Part shown: positions 53,639 to 62,428 of the stretch, piece by piece
Layout: each line of letters begins with the position of its first letter
Numbering within the stretch: the first letter of the stretch is position 1
The notes under the pieces: model-generated
Databases searched by the model: none
The model's input: the letters and a program-made list of their open reading frames with translations, nothing else
Told to the model about the DNA's origin: nothing
Assembly: GCF_014648655.1 (NCBI RefSeq)
Contig: NZ_BMRN01000005.1
Location: 186,001 to 250,000, forward strand
Direction of reading: 5' to 3'
DNA: 64,000 nucleotides
Source of the DNA: Streptomyces atratus
Lineage (GTDB): Bacteria; Actinomycetota; Actinomycetes; Streptomycetales; Streptomycetaceae
Translations under genes and position numbers: made by a program

Positions 53639-54975
53639 CGGTCATCCTCCTCGGTGGTGCGGCGGGCCTGCCATACGGGGCCCTCCGGATAGCGGTGCGC
53701 GGCGATCGATTCGGGGAGCATCCGGGCGGAGAAGCCCGGGGAACTCGGGGCGGCGTATCTGCCGGACTCGATCACGGTGGGGTCGGCGAAGTGTTCGTGG
53801 AGATGGTCGACGTACTCGATCACACGGTTCTCCCAACTGCCGGAGACCGCCACATAGTCGAACATCGAGAGGTGCTGCACCAGCTCGCACAGTCCGACAC
53901 CGCCCGCGTGCGGGCAGACCGGTACGCCGTACTTGGCGGCGAGCAGCAGGATCGCCAGGTTCTCGTTGACTCCCGCGACCCGGGCCGCGTCGATCTGGAC
54001 GAAGTCGACGGCTCCGGCCTGCAGCAGCTGTTTGAACACGACCCGGTTGGCGACATGTTCGCCGGTGGCGACCTTGACCGGCTGCCCGGCGCGGACCGCG
54101 GCGTGGCCCAGGATGTCGTCGGGGCTGGTCGGCTCCTCGATCCAGTGCGGGTCGTACGGCGCGAGCGCGGTCATCCACTTCACCGCGTCGGCGACGTCCC
54201 AGCGCTGGTTGGCGTCGACGGCGATCCGGATGTCCGGCCCGACGGCCTCGCGGGCCAGGGCGAGTCTGCGGACGTCGTCGCCGAGATTGCCGCCGACCTT
54301 CAGCTTGATCTGGGTGAAGCCGTCGACGACGGCCTCCTTCGCCAGCCTGACCAGCTTGTCGTCGGTGTATCCCAGCCAGCCGGGCGAGGTGGTGTATGCC
54401 GGGTAGCCCTCGGCGCGCAGCCGCTCGGCGCGCTCGGCCCGGCCCGGTTCGGCGGCCCGCAGGATCGCGAGGGCCTCATCGGGGGTGAGGGCATCGGTGA
54501 GATAGCGGAAGTCGACGAGGGAGACGAGCTCCTCGGGCGTCATCTCGGCGAGGAACTGCCAGACGGGCCTGCCGGCCTGCTTCGCCGCGAGGTCCCAGGC
54601 GGCGTTGACGACCGCGCCGGCCGCCATGTGCATCACACCCTTTTCGGGGCCGAGCCAGCGCAGTTGGGAGTCATGGGTGAGCTCACGGTGCAACGCGGCG
54701 AGGTCGGCCGCGGTGCGGGGCACCGGGCGCCCCACCACGTACGGGCGCAACGCTTCGATGGCGGCGGCCATCACCTCGTTACCGCGCCCGATGGTGAAGC
54801 AGAAGCCATGCCCCTCGATGTCAGTGCCGTGAGCGCCGTCAACGGGGACAGTGCTCAGTACGACATAGGCAGCCGAGTAGTCGGGGTCGGGGTTCATGGC
54901 GTCCGAGCCGTCCAGTTGTTCCGAGGTCGGAAAACGGATGTCGTGGACCTCGAAATCCGTGACGGTCTGACTCAT
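53635..54975 (-). CDS. L-fuconate dehydratase (enolase superfamily)
   Basis: A 446-residue enolase-superfamily dehydratase most like L-fuconate dehydratase (human ENOSF1 type). Catalytic residues are visible: K in the KLKVGG motif, metal ligands D (AVDANQRWD), E (WIEEP) and E (TGEHV), and the histidine of CPHAGGVGL. The N-terminal cap starts [29 protein letters not shown], typical of this subgroup. It eliminates water from a sugar acid. First gene of the operon; related half-sites upstream fit the regulator at 48195-48866. Lactonase and aldolase genes are not present in the cluster. Confidence 0.9.
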   Translation of the reverse strand: MSQTVTDFEVHDIRFPTSEQLDGSDAMNPDPDYSAAYVVLSTVPVDGAHGTDIEGHGFCFTIGRGNEVMAAAIEALRPYVVGRPVPRTAADLAALHRELTHDSQLRWLGPEKGVMHMAAGAVVNAAWDLAAKQAGRPVWQFLAEMTPEELVSLVDFRYLTDALTPDEALAILRAAEPGRAERAERLRAEGYPAYTTSPGWLGYTDDKLVRLAKEAVVDGFTQIKLKVGGNLGDDVRRLALAREAVGPDIRIAVDANQRWDVADAVKWMTALAPYDPHWIEEPTSPDDILGHAAVRAGQPVKVATGEHVANRVVFKQLLQAGAVDFVQIDAARVAGVNENLAILLLAAKYGVPVCPHAGGVGLCELVQHLSMFDYVAVSGSWENRVIEYVDHLHEHFADPTVIESGRYAAPSSPGFSARMLPESIAAHRYPEGPVWQARRTTEEDDR

Positions 54976-54994
54976 GTGCGCCCCCAGGGGAATA

Positions 54995-55025
54995 ACATCG
55001 GACCTCTGCTCTGGTCATCCGATGT
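54995..55025 (-). promoter_or_regulatory. Operator/promoter of the fuconate-type operon
   Basis: ACATCGGA (54995-55002) and its complement TCCGATGT (55018-55025) form an inverted pair 15 bp apart. On the minus strand a TATACA -10-like box overlaps the upper arm, with TGGACG as a possible -35 at 18 bases. The arms match half of the palindrome before the FadR-type gene. Confidence 0.6.
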
Positions 55026-55231
55026 ATAGCGTCACGAAGGCCCCAACGTCCAGGGCTGGAAGGAAATTGACTGGACACAGCTCGGATGTATTCAGAGACT
55101 GATGCCCTGATTCGACCGGTGATGCACCTCCGCGGGTCAGGTTCACCCGGCTGTGCACAGGGGCTGCGGCGAGCGTGGCCGGAAGCCGTAAGGTTGGTGG
55201 GTACGCAAGGGAACTTCGGAAGGAGGCCTGG

Positions 55232-56296
55232 GTGATCGAGCTCGAGGGGGTTCCCGAGCTGATCGACCCGGTCATGGTGGCCGCGTTCGAGGGATGGAAC
55301 GACGCAGGTGACGCCGCGTCCACGGCGGTCGCGCACCTGGACCGGGAGTGGAAGGGCGAGGTGTTCGCGGCGCTGGACGCCGAGGACTACTACGACTTCC
55401 AGGTCAACCGGCCGACGGTCTGGCTGGACGGCGGGGTGCGCAAGATCACCTGGCCGACCACCCGGCTCTCCGTGGTCCGCATCGGCGGGGACCAGCCCCG
55501 CGATCTCGTCCTGGTCCGCGGTATCGAGCCGTCCATGCGCTGGCGCTCGTTCTGCAACGAGATCCTGGCCTTCGCCCATGAGCTGGGCGTGGAGATGGTG
55601 GTGGTCCTGGGCGCACTGCTCGGCGACACCCCGCACACCCGCCCGGTACCGGTCAGCGGAGTCACCTCCGACCCGGATCTGGCGCGGACCATGGACCTGG
55701 AGGAGACCAGGTACGAGGGTCCGACGGGCATCGTCGGCATCCTCCAGGAGGCCTGTACGCACGCGGGCGTGCCCGCGGTGAGCCTGTGGGCGGCGGTGCC
55801 GCACTACGTGTCGCAGCCGCCCAACCCGAAGGCCACTCTCGCGCTGCTGAACCGTCTGGAGGACCTCCTCGGCCTGCGCATCCCGCTGGGCGAACTGCCC
55901 GAGGACGCGCGTGCCTGGCAGCTCGGGGTCGACCAACTGGCCGCCGAGGACAGCGAAGTGGCGGAGTACGTGCAGACGCTGGAGGAGGCCCGGGACACCG
56001 CGGAGCTTCCCGAGGCGAGCGGCGAGGCCATCGCCCGGGAGTTCGAGCGCTATCTGCGCCGCCGGGACGTCGGTCCGGGCCAGGCGCCCGGCGGGCATGC
56101 GACGGAGAGCGGCGACGCCTCGTACCTGCGTGACACCTCCAGCGGCCGCACCCGTCCGCCGAAGCCGGTCCGGCCGGACACCGGGGGCGAGACGGGACCC
56201 GGCTCGCCGCCCACGAGCGGGCCCGGCCGGCAGCCATCGGCCGACCAGGAGAACGAGGACGGCGACGACGGCCCACAGGATTCATCGGAGGACTGA
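55232..56296 (+). CDS. PAC2 (proteasome assembly chaperone 2) family protein
   Basis: A 354-residue PAC2-domain protein. The domain (about 1-260) reads VIELEGVPELIDPVMVAAFEGWNDAGDAASTAV, then WPTTRLSVVRIGGDQPRDLVLVRGIEPSMRW, and ends with the AVPHYVSQPPNPKATLALLNRL segment. The tail is low complexity, rich in proline, glycine and acidic residues. M. tuberculosis has a relative (Rv2125) near the proteasome genes, and the name refers to eukaryotic assembly factors, but no proteasome role is proven in bacteria. Start GTG 55232 has GGAAGGAGG at the right distance; the longer frame from 55175 is not needed. Confidence 0.88.
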   Translation: MIELEGVPELIDPVMVAAFEGWNDAGDAASTAVAHLDREWKGEVFAALDAEDYYDFQVNRPTVWLDGGVRKITWPTTRLSVVRIGGDQPRDLVLVRGIEPSMRWRSFCNEILAFAHELGVEMVVVLGALLGDTPHTRPVPVSGVTSDPDLARTMDLEETRYEGPTGIVGILQEACTHAGVPAVSLWAAVPHYVSQPPNPKATLALLNRLEDLLGLRIPLGELPEDARAWQLGVDQLAAEDSEVAEYVQTLEEARDTAELPEASGEAIAREFERYLRRRDVGPGQAPGGHATESGDASYLRDTSSGRTRPPKPVRPDTGGETGPGSPPTSGPGRQPSADQENEDGDDGPQDSSED

Positions 56297-56302
56297 TGGG
56301 AC

Positions 56303-56346
56303 CGAAGGAGCGCCGGGCGGGTACATCCCCGCCCGGCGCTCCTTCG
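56303..56346. terminator. Bidirectional terminator
   Basis: A perfect 19-bp stem (56303-56321 and 56328-56346) with a 6-base loop, between the convergent PAC2 and glycosidase genes. Confidence 0.8.
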
Positions 56347-56359
56347 CCGTCCGGGTCGT

Positions 56360-59300
56360 TCAGGAACAGGTGAACCGCGCCGCGGCCCAGTCCCCGTGGT
56401 CACCGGTCTTGGATCCATTGGTGTCCGTGACCTTCAGGTTCACATGGCGCGCACCGTCGAGCTTCACATCGACCGGTACGATCGCCGACGCCCCCGTCAC
56501 CTTCGGCGAGGTCCACAGCACCTTGCCGTCCGCCTCGACGGAGAACGCCACTTCGCCGTAGCCGTTGATCTCGTCGTCGATCCCCACGTCCGCGGTGAAG
56601 GCGGTGCAGCGCCCGCCGAGATAGACCTCGATGTCGGAGTCGGCGTGGGTGCCGATCCCCTTGTCGTACGTCTTCCCCGCGAGGGTCAGCCGGTGTCCGT
56701 CGGCCGCGCCCGACTCGCCGTTGCTGCGGTCGCGTTCGGCGGGCCCGTATCCATTGACCGACTTCAGCCACACCAGATCGCTCGCCCATGCCTCACCGGC
56801 GGGCGGCGGTGGCATCACACCGGCAGCGAACCGCTGGACGGAGGTCCGGGCCTCGCCGGCCGCCCGGTAGCGGGCGAGTGCGGTGATCCTCGCCTCCCCC
56901 GCCGTGGCGTCCTTGGCCGGGGTGACCGACACCTCGACCCGCCGGGTGGTGCCCGCCGGAATCCGGTCCACGGCCTGGGCCCGGGTGACCTGCCAGCCCT
57001 CGGGAACGTCGAGGGTGACCGCGGCGTCCGTCACGTCGGCGTTGCCCGCGGTGACATCGACGGCGACGGTGCCTTCGACCCCGGCGCCGATCTCCTGCCC
57101 GGCCGGTGCGGAGACGACGGCCGTCGCGGCCGCGTTCCTCCCGCCGACCGCGCTCGTGTTCTCCAGCTTCACGGAGAACTTCTTGCCGGTGGAGAGCGGC
57201 GCAGTCTTGATCTTCACGACACCGCCGCGGTCGTCCTGGTCGTACCACCAGCCCTGCTTCGCGGCCTTGTACGCGGCCGCGGAACCCAGCCGGGGCAGCT
57301 TGCCGTTGAGCTTGACCGCGCTCGGCGCGGAGCCGGTGTGCACGCTGAACTCGTACGGGCGGGTGCTCTGCTTGCCGGTGAACTCCCCCTCGCTCTCACC
57401 GATCCGCACGGTGACGTCGCCCGCGCCCCGTACCGGTGCGTCGACGACGGCGGTCTGTGTGGCGTACTTGCCGTCGCGGTGCTGCCGGGTGACACCGTCG
57501 TCCTCGTAGAGCGTGAAGGACGACGTGCCCTGCGGGTAGATGTCCCAGGCGAGCGGGGAGTCGGCGGTGCGGTCCTTGTACGAGCGGATGCCCGGCCACA
57601 TCGGCACGCCGGCACCGCCCTTGACGAACAGCGGCAGGGTGTCGAGCGGGGCGCTGTAGTGGTCGACGGTGGTCGGCCCCTCGTACGTGCGGCCGCTCCA
57701 GTAGTCGATCCAGGTGCCCTTCGGCAGATAGATCCCGCTGCGCTCGGTGCTGTCCTGGTAGACGGGCGCGACGAGGAAGTCCTCGCCGGACATGAACTCG
57801 TACTTCGCCGCGTCCGTCGCGGCCTTCGGGTCGTCCGGGTATTCGAGGACGAGCGGGCGGACCATGCCGACGCCGGTCTTGGTCGCCTCGTGCGCGTAGG
57901 AGTACTGGTAGGGCAGCAGCGACTCCTTGAGCTTGAGGTAGTCGCGGTTGATGGAGGTGTAGGGCTCGCCGTACCGGAAGGGCTGCTTGTCGCTGGCCGC
58001 CCAGCCGTCCATGGTCATCGTGGTGCCCAGGAACATCTTCCACTGGAGATCACGGGTGTACGTCTTGGCACTGCCGCCGAAGATGCCGTCGACGTCGCCG
58101 GTGGTGTAGGCGAGACCGGACATCGTGGCGCCGGCGTAGGTCGGGATCTGCCAGCGGATGTAGTCCCAGGTGCCGTACTGGTCGCCGGACCACTGGACGC
58201 CGCAGCGCTGCGCGCCCGACCAGCTCTCGGGGGCGTAGGTGAAGCCGCGGGCGTCACTGTTGTCCTCGATGCCCTTGTACGCGTCCTTGCAGCCGTCGAG
58301 AGCGAACTTGTAGCCCGAGCCGACCCAGGCGACGTCCAGCTTGGCGACCCGCTGGCCCGCCTTGACCTGGTCGGCGATCTTGTCGATGCCGTCCTCGGTC
58401 CACAGGCCGAGCTGCATGTCGCGATCCTGGAGGCCCTTGGCGGTCTCGGCGAGGTCCTCGTAGCCGCAGCCGTATCCGTCGTTGACCAGCATCCAGCCGT
58501 TCGGCATGTCGTGCTCGACGTAGCCGTCGGCGATCTTCAGCGAGTCCAGGGTGCGGCGCTCGCCGCGGTTGGCGTTGTGGAGGTAGCAGTCGGCGTCGCC
58601 GATCTCCATTCCGTACACGGGTGGCAGGAAGGGCTTGCCGGTGAGCTTCGTGTACTGCCCGATGACGTCCTTGGCGCTGTCGCCCGCGAAGTAGTAGGCG
58701 TCGAAGCGCTTCTCCTTCGCGCTGGTGGTCACCGGGTCGGTGAACGCGTAGGTGTTGGGCGCGTAGGTGTTGCGGTAGACGCCGTAGCCGGCCGAGGAGA
58801 GGTAGAACGGCACGGAGTTGGGGTGGCCCCCGTCGTTCCAGTTGTAGTCGACGCCGACCTCGACCGTCTTGTCGCGGTGCGAGGTGTTGCCGCGCCCGTT
58901 CTGCATCCCGGCGCCGTAGAACTGCTCGTCGGCGCCGCGAGCCAGGGTCTGGGTGGTCCGCTCCCCGTCCCAGCTCAGCCCCTTGGCCTCGGACCAGATC
59001 TGGGTGCCGTCCGCCCGGTACAGCGCGAAGCGCAGGGGCGCCTTGTAGGCGCGCAGGGTGACGCTGCCGGTGGAGAGTTCGTAAGCGTCGCTCCGCTCCT
59101 TCCACCGGGTGTGCGGCGGGGTGCCCTGCGGCATGACTATGTCCTCGCCGGTCGGGTCGGAGAACGTACCGTCCGGGGCGAGTTCGATACGGAAGGTCTC
59201 GTCGGAGACGAAGCTGACGCGGGCCTCGGCGGCGCCGGCCCTCAAGTGGTAAACGGATCCGTCGGCGGAGAATCCGGTGAGGTCGCCGACCGTGGTGGTG

Positions 59301-59407
59301 TCCGGTTCGGCGGCGCCGGCCTGGGCTGCGCCGGGCCCCGCGAAGACGGCCATCAGCCCCAGCAAGGCTGCAAGTGCCGCCGTTCTGATGCGTGTTGATG
59401 ATTGCAT
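56360..59407 (-). CDS. Secreted glycoside hydrolase family 31 with NPCBM domain
   Basis: A 1015-residue exported glycosidase. A signal peptide (TAALAALLGLMAVFAGPGAAQA) is followed by the N-terminal beta domain, the GH31 barrel (about 250-560) and C-terminal beta domains. The nucleophile is the aspartate of KLDVAWVGS and the acid probably that of TTGDVDGIFGG. After an Ig-like region (about 760-880) an NPCBM carbohydrate-binding domain closes the protein (WASDLVWLKSVNGYGP ... KGIGTHADSDIEVYLGG). Substrate could be an alpha-glucan or alpha-galactoside; sequence alone does not decide. Start ATG 59407 has no ribosome site and may be leaderless. Confidence 0.88.
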   Translation of the reverse strand: MQSSTRIRTAALAALLGLMAVFAGPGAAQAGAAEPDTTTVGDLTGFSADGSVYHLRAGAAEARVSFVSDETFRIELAPDGTFSDPTGEDIVMPQGTPPHTRWKERSDAYELSTGSVTLRAYKAPLRFALYRADGTQIWSEAKGLSWDGERTTQTLARGADEQFYGAGMQNGRGNTSHRDKTVEVGVDYNWNDGGHPNSVPFYLSSAGYGVYRNTYAPNTYAFTDPVTTSAKEKRFDAYYFAGDSAKDVIGQYTKLTGKPFLPPVYGMEIGDADCYLHNANRGERRTLDSLKIADGYVEHDMPNGWMLVNDGYGCGYEDLAETAKGLQDRDMQLGLWTEDGIDKIADQVKAGQRVAKLDVAWVGSGYKFALDGCKDAYKGIEDNSDARGFTYAPESWSGAQRCGVQWSGDQYGTWDYIRWQIPTYAGATMSGLAYTTGDVDGIFGGSAKTYTRDLQWKMFLGTTMTMDGWAASDKQPFRYGEPYTSINRDYLKLKESLLPYQYSYAHEATKTGVGMVRPLVLEYPDDPKAATDAAKYEFMSGEDFLVAPVYQDSTERSGIYLPKGTWIDYWSGRTYEGPTTVDHYSAPLDTLPLFVKGGAGVPMWPGIRSYKDRTADSPLAWDIYPQGTSSFTLYEDDGVTRQHRDGKYATQTAVVDAPVRGAGDVTVRIGESEGEFTGKQSTRPYEFSVHTGSAPSAVKLNGKLPRLGSAAAYKAAKQGWWYDQDDRGGVVKIKTAPLSTGKKFSVKLENTSAVGGRNAAATAVVSAPAGQEIGAGVEGTVAVDVTAGNADVTDAAVTLDVPEGWQVTRAQAVDRIPAGTTRRVEVSVTPAKDATAGEARITALARYRAAGEARTSVQRFAAGVMPPPPAGEAWASDLVWLKSVNGYGPAERDRSNGESGAADGHRLTLAGKTYDKGIGTHADSDIEVYLGGRCTAFTADVGIDDEINGYGEVAFSVEADGKVLWTSPKVTGASAIVPVDVKLDGARHVNLKVTDTNGSKTGDHGDWAAARFTCS

Positions 59408-59410
59408 AGA

Positions 59411-59423
59411 GCGCTTTTAGCGC
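59411..59423. promoter_or_regulatory. Palindromic operator candidate at the GH31 start
   Basis: GCGCT-TTT-AGCGC, a perfect 5-bp inverted repeat with a 3-base centre, 3 bp upstream of the start codon. On the minus strand TAAAAG overlaps it as a possible -10 box with TGGTCA 17 bases before. A repressor here would block a leaderless transcript. Confidence 0.45.
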
Positions 59424-59456
59424 AACATCGAGCACTTGACCATGGACAAAACGGAA

Positions 59457-59491
59457 CCGGCCCTGAACTTCGTCGAGAAGTCCAAGGCCGG
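59457..59491 (-). terminator. Hairpin terminator after mshC
   Basis: A 15-bp stem with two G-U pairs in the minus-strand RNA and loop of 5, 41 bp past the mshC stop, followed by TTCCGTTTTG. Confidence 0.65.
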
Positions 59492-59532
59492 CTCATCGGA
59501 TGGCGATCAGCGGGTTGTCACCGTGCGCGGCA

Positions 59533-60762
59533 CTACAGTGCGACACCCAGCAGCGCGTCGACGGTGCGCGAGACGAGGCCCGGTGCGCCCTCGTCCGTAC
59601 CGCCCTCGGCGTTCTGGCGCTCGGCCCAGCGGTCCACGGCCGCCAGGGCTGCCGGTGCGTCCAGGTCGTCGGCGAGGGCCTCGCGGACCTCCTCGACCAG
59701 GGCCTCGGCGGGCAGTCCGTCGGGCCGGGAGACGGCGGCACGCCACCGCCCGAGCCGCTCGACGGCATCGGCGAGCACCTGGTCGGTCCACTCCCAGTCG
59801 GACCGGTAGTGGTGCGACAGCAGGGCGAGCCGGATCGCCGCCGGGTCCACGCCGTCCTGACGAAGCTTCGAGACGAAGACCAGGTTGCCCTTGGACTTGG
59901 ACATCTTCTCGCCGTCCAGGGCGACCATTCCGGCGTGCACATACGCCTGGGCGAACGGGTACTCGCCGGTCAGCACCTGGGCGTGCGAGGCACCCATCTC
60001 GTGGTGCGGGAAGGCGAGATCGGACCCGCCTCCCTGGACGTCGAAGCCCATGCCGAGGTGGTCCAGGGCGATGGCGACGCACTCGATGTGCCAGCCGGGC
60101 CGGCCGGGGCCGAGCGAGGCGCCGTCCCAGCTCGGCTCGCCCTCACGGGCGGCCATCCAGAGCATCGGGTCGAGCGGGTTCTTCTTGCCGGGGCGCTCCG
60201 GGTCGCCGCCGCGCTCGGCGGAGAGCAGCCGCATCGCCTCGGCGTCGAGGTTCGAGACCCCGCCGAAATGCGGGTCGGTCTCGACGGAGAAGTACACATC
60301 CCCGTCGAGTTCGTAGGCGGCGCCGGCGTCCCGGAGCCGCTCGACGAGCGGGACGATGCCCGGTATCGCCTCCACGGCACCGATGTAGTGCTTCGGCGGG
60401 AGCATGCGCAGGGCAGTCATGTCCTCGCGGAACAGGGCCGTCTCGCGCTCGGCGAGCTCGGTCCAGTCCTGACCGTCGCGCACGGCCCGCTCCAGCAGCG
60501 GGTCGTCCACGTCGGTCACGTTCTGGACATAGTGAACCTGCCGCTTGGTGTCGAGCCACACGCGCTGAACGAGGTCGAACGCGTTGTAGGTCGCCGCATG
60601 ACCCATGTGGGTCGCGTCGTACGGCGTGATGCCGCAGACGTAGATACGGGCGACGGGACCGGGGTCAAGAGTGATCCGTCCGCCGGTCGCGGTGTCGTGG
60701 ATCCGAAGGTCGCGGCCCTTGCCAGGCAGGGCGGGGACCTCAGAAGCGGGCCAGGCATGCAT
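59533..60762 (-). CDS. mshC: Cysteine:glucosaminyl-inositol ligase MshC
   Basis: A 409-residue ligase that joins cysteine to glucosaminyl-inositol, the third step of mycothiol synthesis. It is related to cysteinyl-tRNA synthetase but shorter, lacking the tRNA-binding domain. Signatures: zinc cysteine in [16 protein letters not shown] (HIGH region), [20 protein letters not shown] and KMSKSKGN. The end [12 protein letters not shown] closely resembles that of the mycobacterial enzyme. Start ATG 60762. The genes upstream in the same direction (60915-63151) form a conserved set with mshC. Confidence 0.94.
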   Translation of the reverse strand: MHAWPASEVPALPGKGRDLRIHDTATGGRITLDPGPVARIYVCGITPYDATHMGHAATYNAFDLVQRVWLDTKRQVHYVQNVTDVDDPLLERAVRDGQDWTELAERETALFREDMTALRMLPPKHYIGAVEAIPGIVPLVERLRDAGAAYELDGDVYFSVETDPHFGGVSNLDAEAMRLLSAERGGDPERPGKKNPLDPMLWMAAREGEPSWDGASLGPGRPGWHIECVAIALDHLGMGFDVQGGGSDLAFPHHEMGASHAQVLTGEYPFAQAYVHAGMVALDGEKMSKSKGNLVFVSKLRQDGVDPAAIRLALLSHHYRSDWEWTDQVLADAVERLGRWRAAVSRPDGLPAEALVEEVREALADDLDAPAALAAVDRWAERQNAEGGTDEGAPGLVSRTVDALLGVAL

Positions 60763-60914
60763 GCCACGAGCGTAACCGGATGCATGTTCCGGATACGAAC
60801 CGGATGCCGGTTCTTGACCGAAGAGGCGGTCTTGCGCGGCGTGGGTTCATCTGCTCCGGTACGGACCTCGCCCGCCTGACCCCGCTCCGCCACCGCCGGT
60901 ATGGCTTGATCTCG

Positions 60915-61769
60915 TCACACCGGCGGCCAGGGGATCGACGGCCACTCACCGCTCGGCTCCGGGTGCTTCCCCGACGTCCTCAGCCCCTCCACGCGTCCCC
61001 GCAAGGCCTCGATCTCGACCTCGGTGATCAGCTCGGCCAGCCGGGTGACGAGCGAGCTCCCGGGCGCCAGCTCCGCACCGAGCCGGTCCACGACCTCGAC
61101 GGCCTCGGCCGTCAACGGCTCCCCCGCCCAACCCCAGAGCAGGGTGCGCAGCTTGTCGTCGGTGTTGAAGGTCACTCCGTGGTCGATGCCGTAGAGCCGG
61201 CCGTCGGGTGCGGGCAGCAGATGGCCGCCCTTGCGGTCACCGTTGTTGATCACGGCATCGAGGACCGCCAGCCGCCGCAGCCGCGGATCGTCCGCGTGGA
61301 CCAACAAAGCCGTCTTCCCCTCCCCGACCTCGGCGCGGGCCACGGCCTTCCAGCCCTCCCCCGGCTCCTCGTCCTCGACGAGCGCCAGGAGCGGGGGCTG
61401 ACCGTCCGCGGAGGATTCGTCGCCGTCCGGCGCCGCTTCGATCCACAGCTGGCACATGCCCTCGCCGTACGGCCCGTCCCGCAGCACGGTGGGCGGTATG
61501 AGCCCCCATCCCGTTGCCTCGGAGATCTCGTACGCGGCCACCTCACGCTGGGCGAGCGTGCCGTCCGGGAAGTCCCACAGGGGCTGTTCCCCGGCCACCG
61601 GCTTGTAGACGCACGTCACCTCGTCGCCCTCGTGGGCGACCGTGCAGTAGAGCACCGCGTTGGACGCACCGCGGATCTGGCCGCGGACGGTGAGCCGGCC
61701 CTCGGTGAGGAGGGTGACCCGCTCGGTGTCGGTCAGGCTCCGCGACGGTACCCGTTCTGGCGCGGGCAT
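60915..61769 (-). CDS. SCO1664-family kinase-like protein
   Basis: A 284-residue protein of the actinobacterial SCO1664 family (TIGR03843), distantly like PI3/PI4-kinase folds. Kinase-like features are a lysine in VTCVYKPVAGEQPLWDFP, which could bind ATP, and LDAVINNGDRKGGHLLPAPDGRLYGIDHGVTF, with a catalytic-loop D and N and a GIDHG metal motif. Start ATG 61769 has GGAAGGA upstream; it overlaps the DUF3090 gene by 37 bases, so the two are tightly coupled. Substrate unknown. Its position beside mshC and inositol chemistry is suggestive only. Confidence 0.8.
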   Translation of the reverse strand: MPAPERVPSRSLTDTERVTLLTEGRLTVRGQIRGASNAVLYCTVAHEGDEVTCVYKPVAGEQPLWDFPDGTLAQREVAAYEISEATGWGLIPPTVLRDGPYGEGMCQLWIEAAPDGDESSADGQPPLLALVEDEEPGEGWKAVARAEVGEGKTALLVHADDPRLRRLAVLDAVINNGDRKGGHLLPAPDGRLYGIDHGVTFNTDDKLRTLLWGWAGEPLTAEAVEVVDRLGAELAPGSSLVTRLAELITEVEIEALRGRVEGLRTSGKHPEPSGEWPSIPWPPV

Positions 61770-62323
61770 ACGTGTCCTTCCGGGTCGAGCGGCAGGCTGC
61801 ACAGCGGACACGGCGGGCGCCCGGCGTTCACGACATCCAGGGCACGCTTGGCGAAGGCGCGGGCCTGTGCGCCGCTGAGGCGGACCCGGAGCATCGGCGG
61901 ACCGTTCTCCTCGTCCTGGAGCAACCGCTCCTCGGCCTCCGCGAGATCCTCGTCGGAGTCCACGTCGAGCTCGACCAGCGCCTGCGCCTCGACGATCATG
62001 CGCTGCTCCTCGCCGTCCCAGGCGAGCGCCATCGTGCCGACCCGGAACTCCTCCTCGACGGGCACGTCGAGCGGCGCTGTGTCGGTGACATCCATCGGAG
62101 CCACGGCGGGCACCGGAGAATTCCCCCCGGTCCGCCGCACCACTTCGTCGAGCAGTTCGTCGATGCGCTCGGCGAGCGCGGCGACCTGAGTCTTCTCCAG
62201 GGCCACGCTGGTGACACGTCCGCCTGAGGATGCCTGCAGGAAGAACGTACGACGTCCAGGCAACCCGACCGTACCGGCCACGAAGCGGTCCGGGGGGTCG
62301 TAGAGGAACACCTGACGGGACAC
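61733..62323 (-). CDS. DUF3090 family protein
   Basis: A 196-residue protein of DUF3090 (TIGR03847). It starts MSRQVFLYDPPDRFVAGTVGLPGRRTFFLQA, has an acidic middle helix (DVDSDEDLAEAEERLLQDEE) and a C-terminal probable zinc knuckle, CPLC with HVC and a nearby basic tail. It has no known function. The family is almost always found between the SCO1664-family gene and a histidine phosphatase. Its end overlaps the kinase-like gene, indicating a complex or pathway in common. Confidence 0.85.
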   Translation of the reverse strand: MSRQVFLYDPPDRFVAGTVGLPGRRTFFLQASSGGRVTSVALEKTQVAALAERIDELLDEVVRRTGGNSPVPAVAPMDVTDTAPLDVPVEEEFRVGTMALAWDGEEQRMIVEAQALVELDVDSDEDLAEAEERLLQDEENGPPMLRVRLSGAQARAFAKRALDVVNAGRPPCPLCSLPLDPEGHVCPRQNGYRRGA

Positions 62324-62428
62324 GTCCTGTCTCCCTTGAAAATTGACGGCAGATGAGGGGCGGCCGGGGTCCGGGGGATTCCCCCGGAAAGGGCGCCTAC
62401 GGCGCGTCCACCCTACTGCGCAAAGCGA

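Noticed and set aside
56396-59398. 1000-codon plus-strand open frame opposite the GH31 gene
   Set aside because: Antisense shadow of the glycosidase; the minus-strand protein has signal peptide, catalytic motifs and NPCBM domain.
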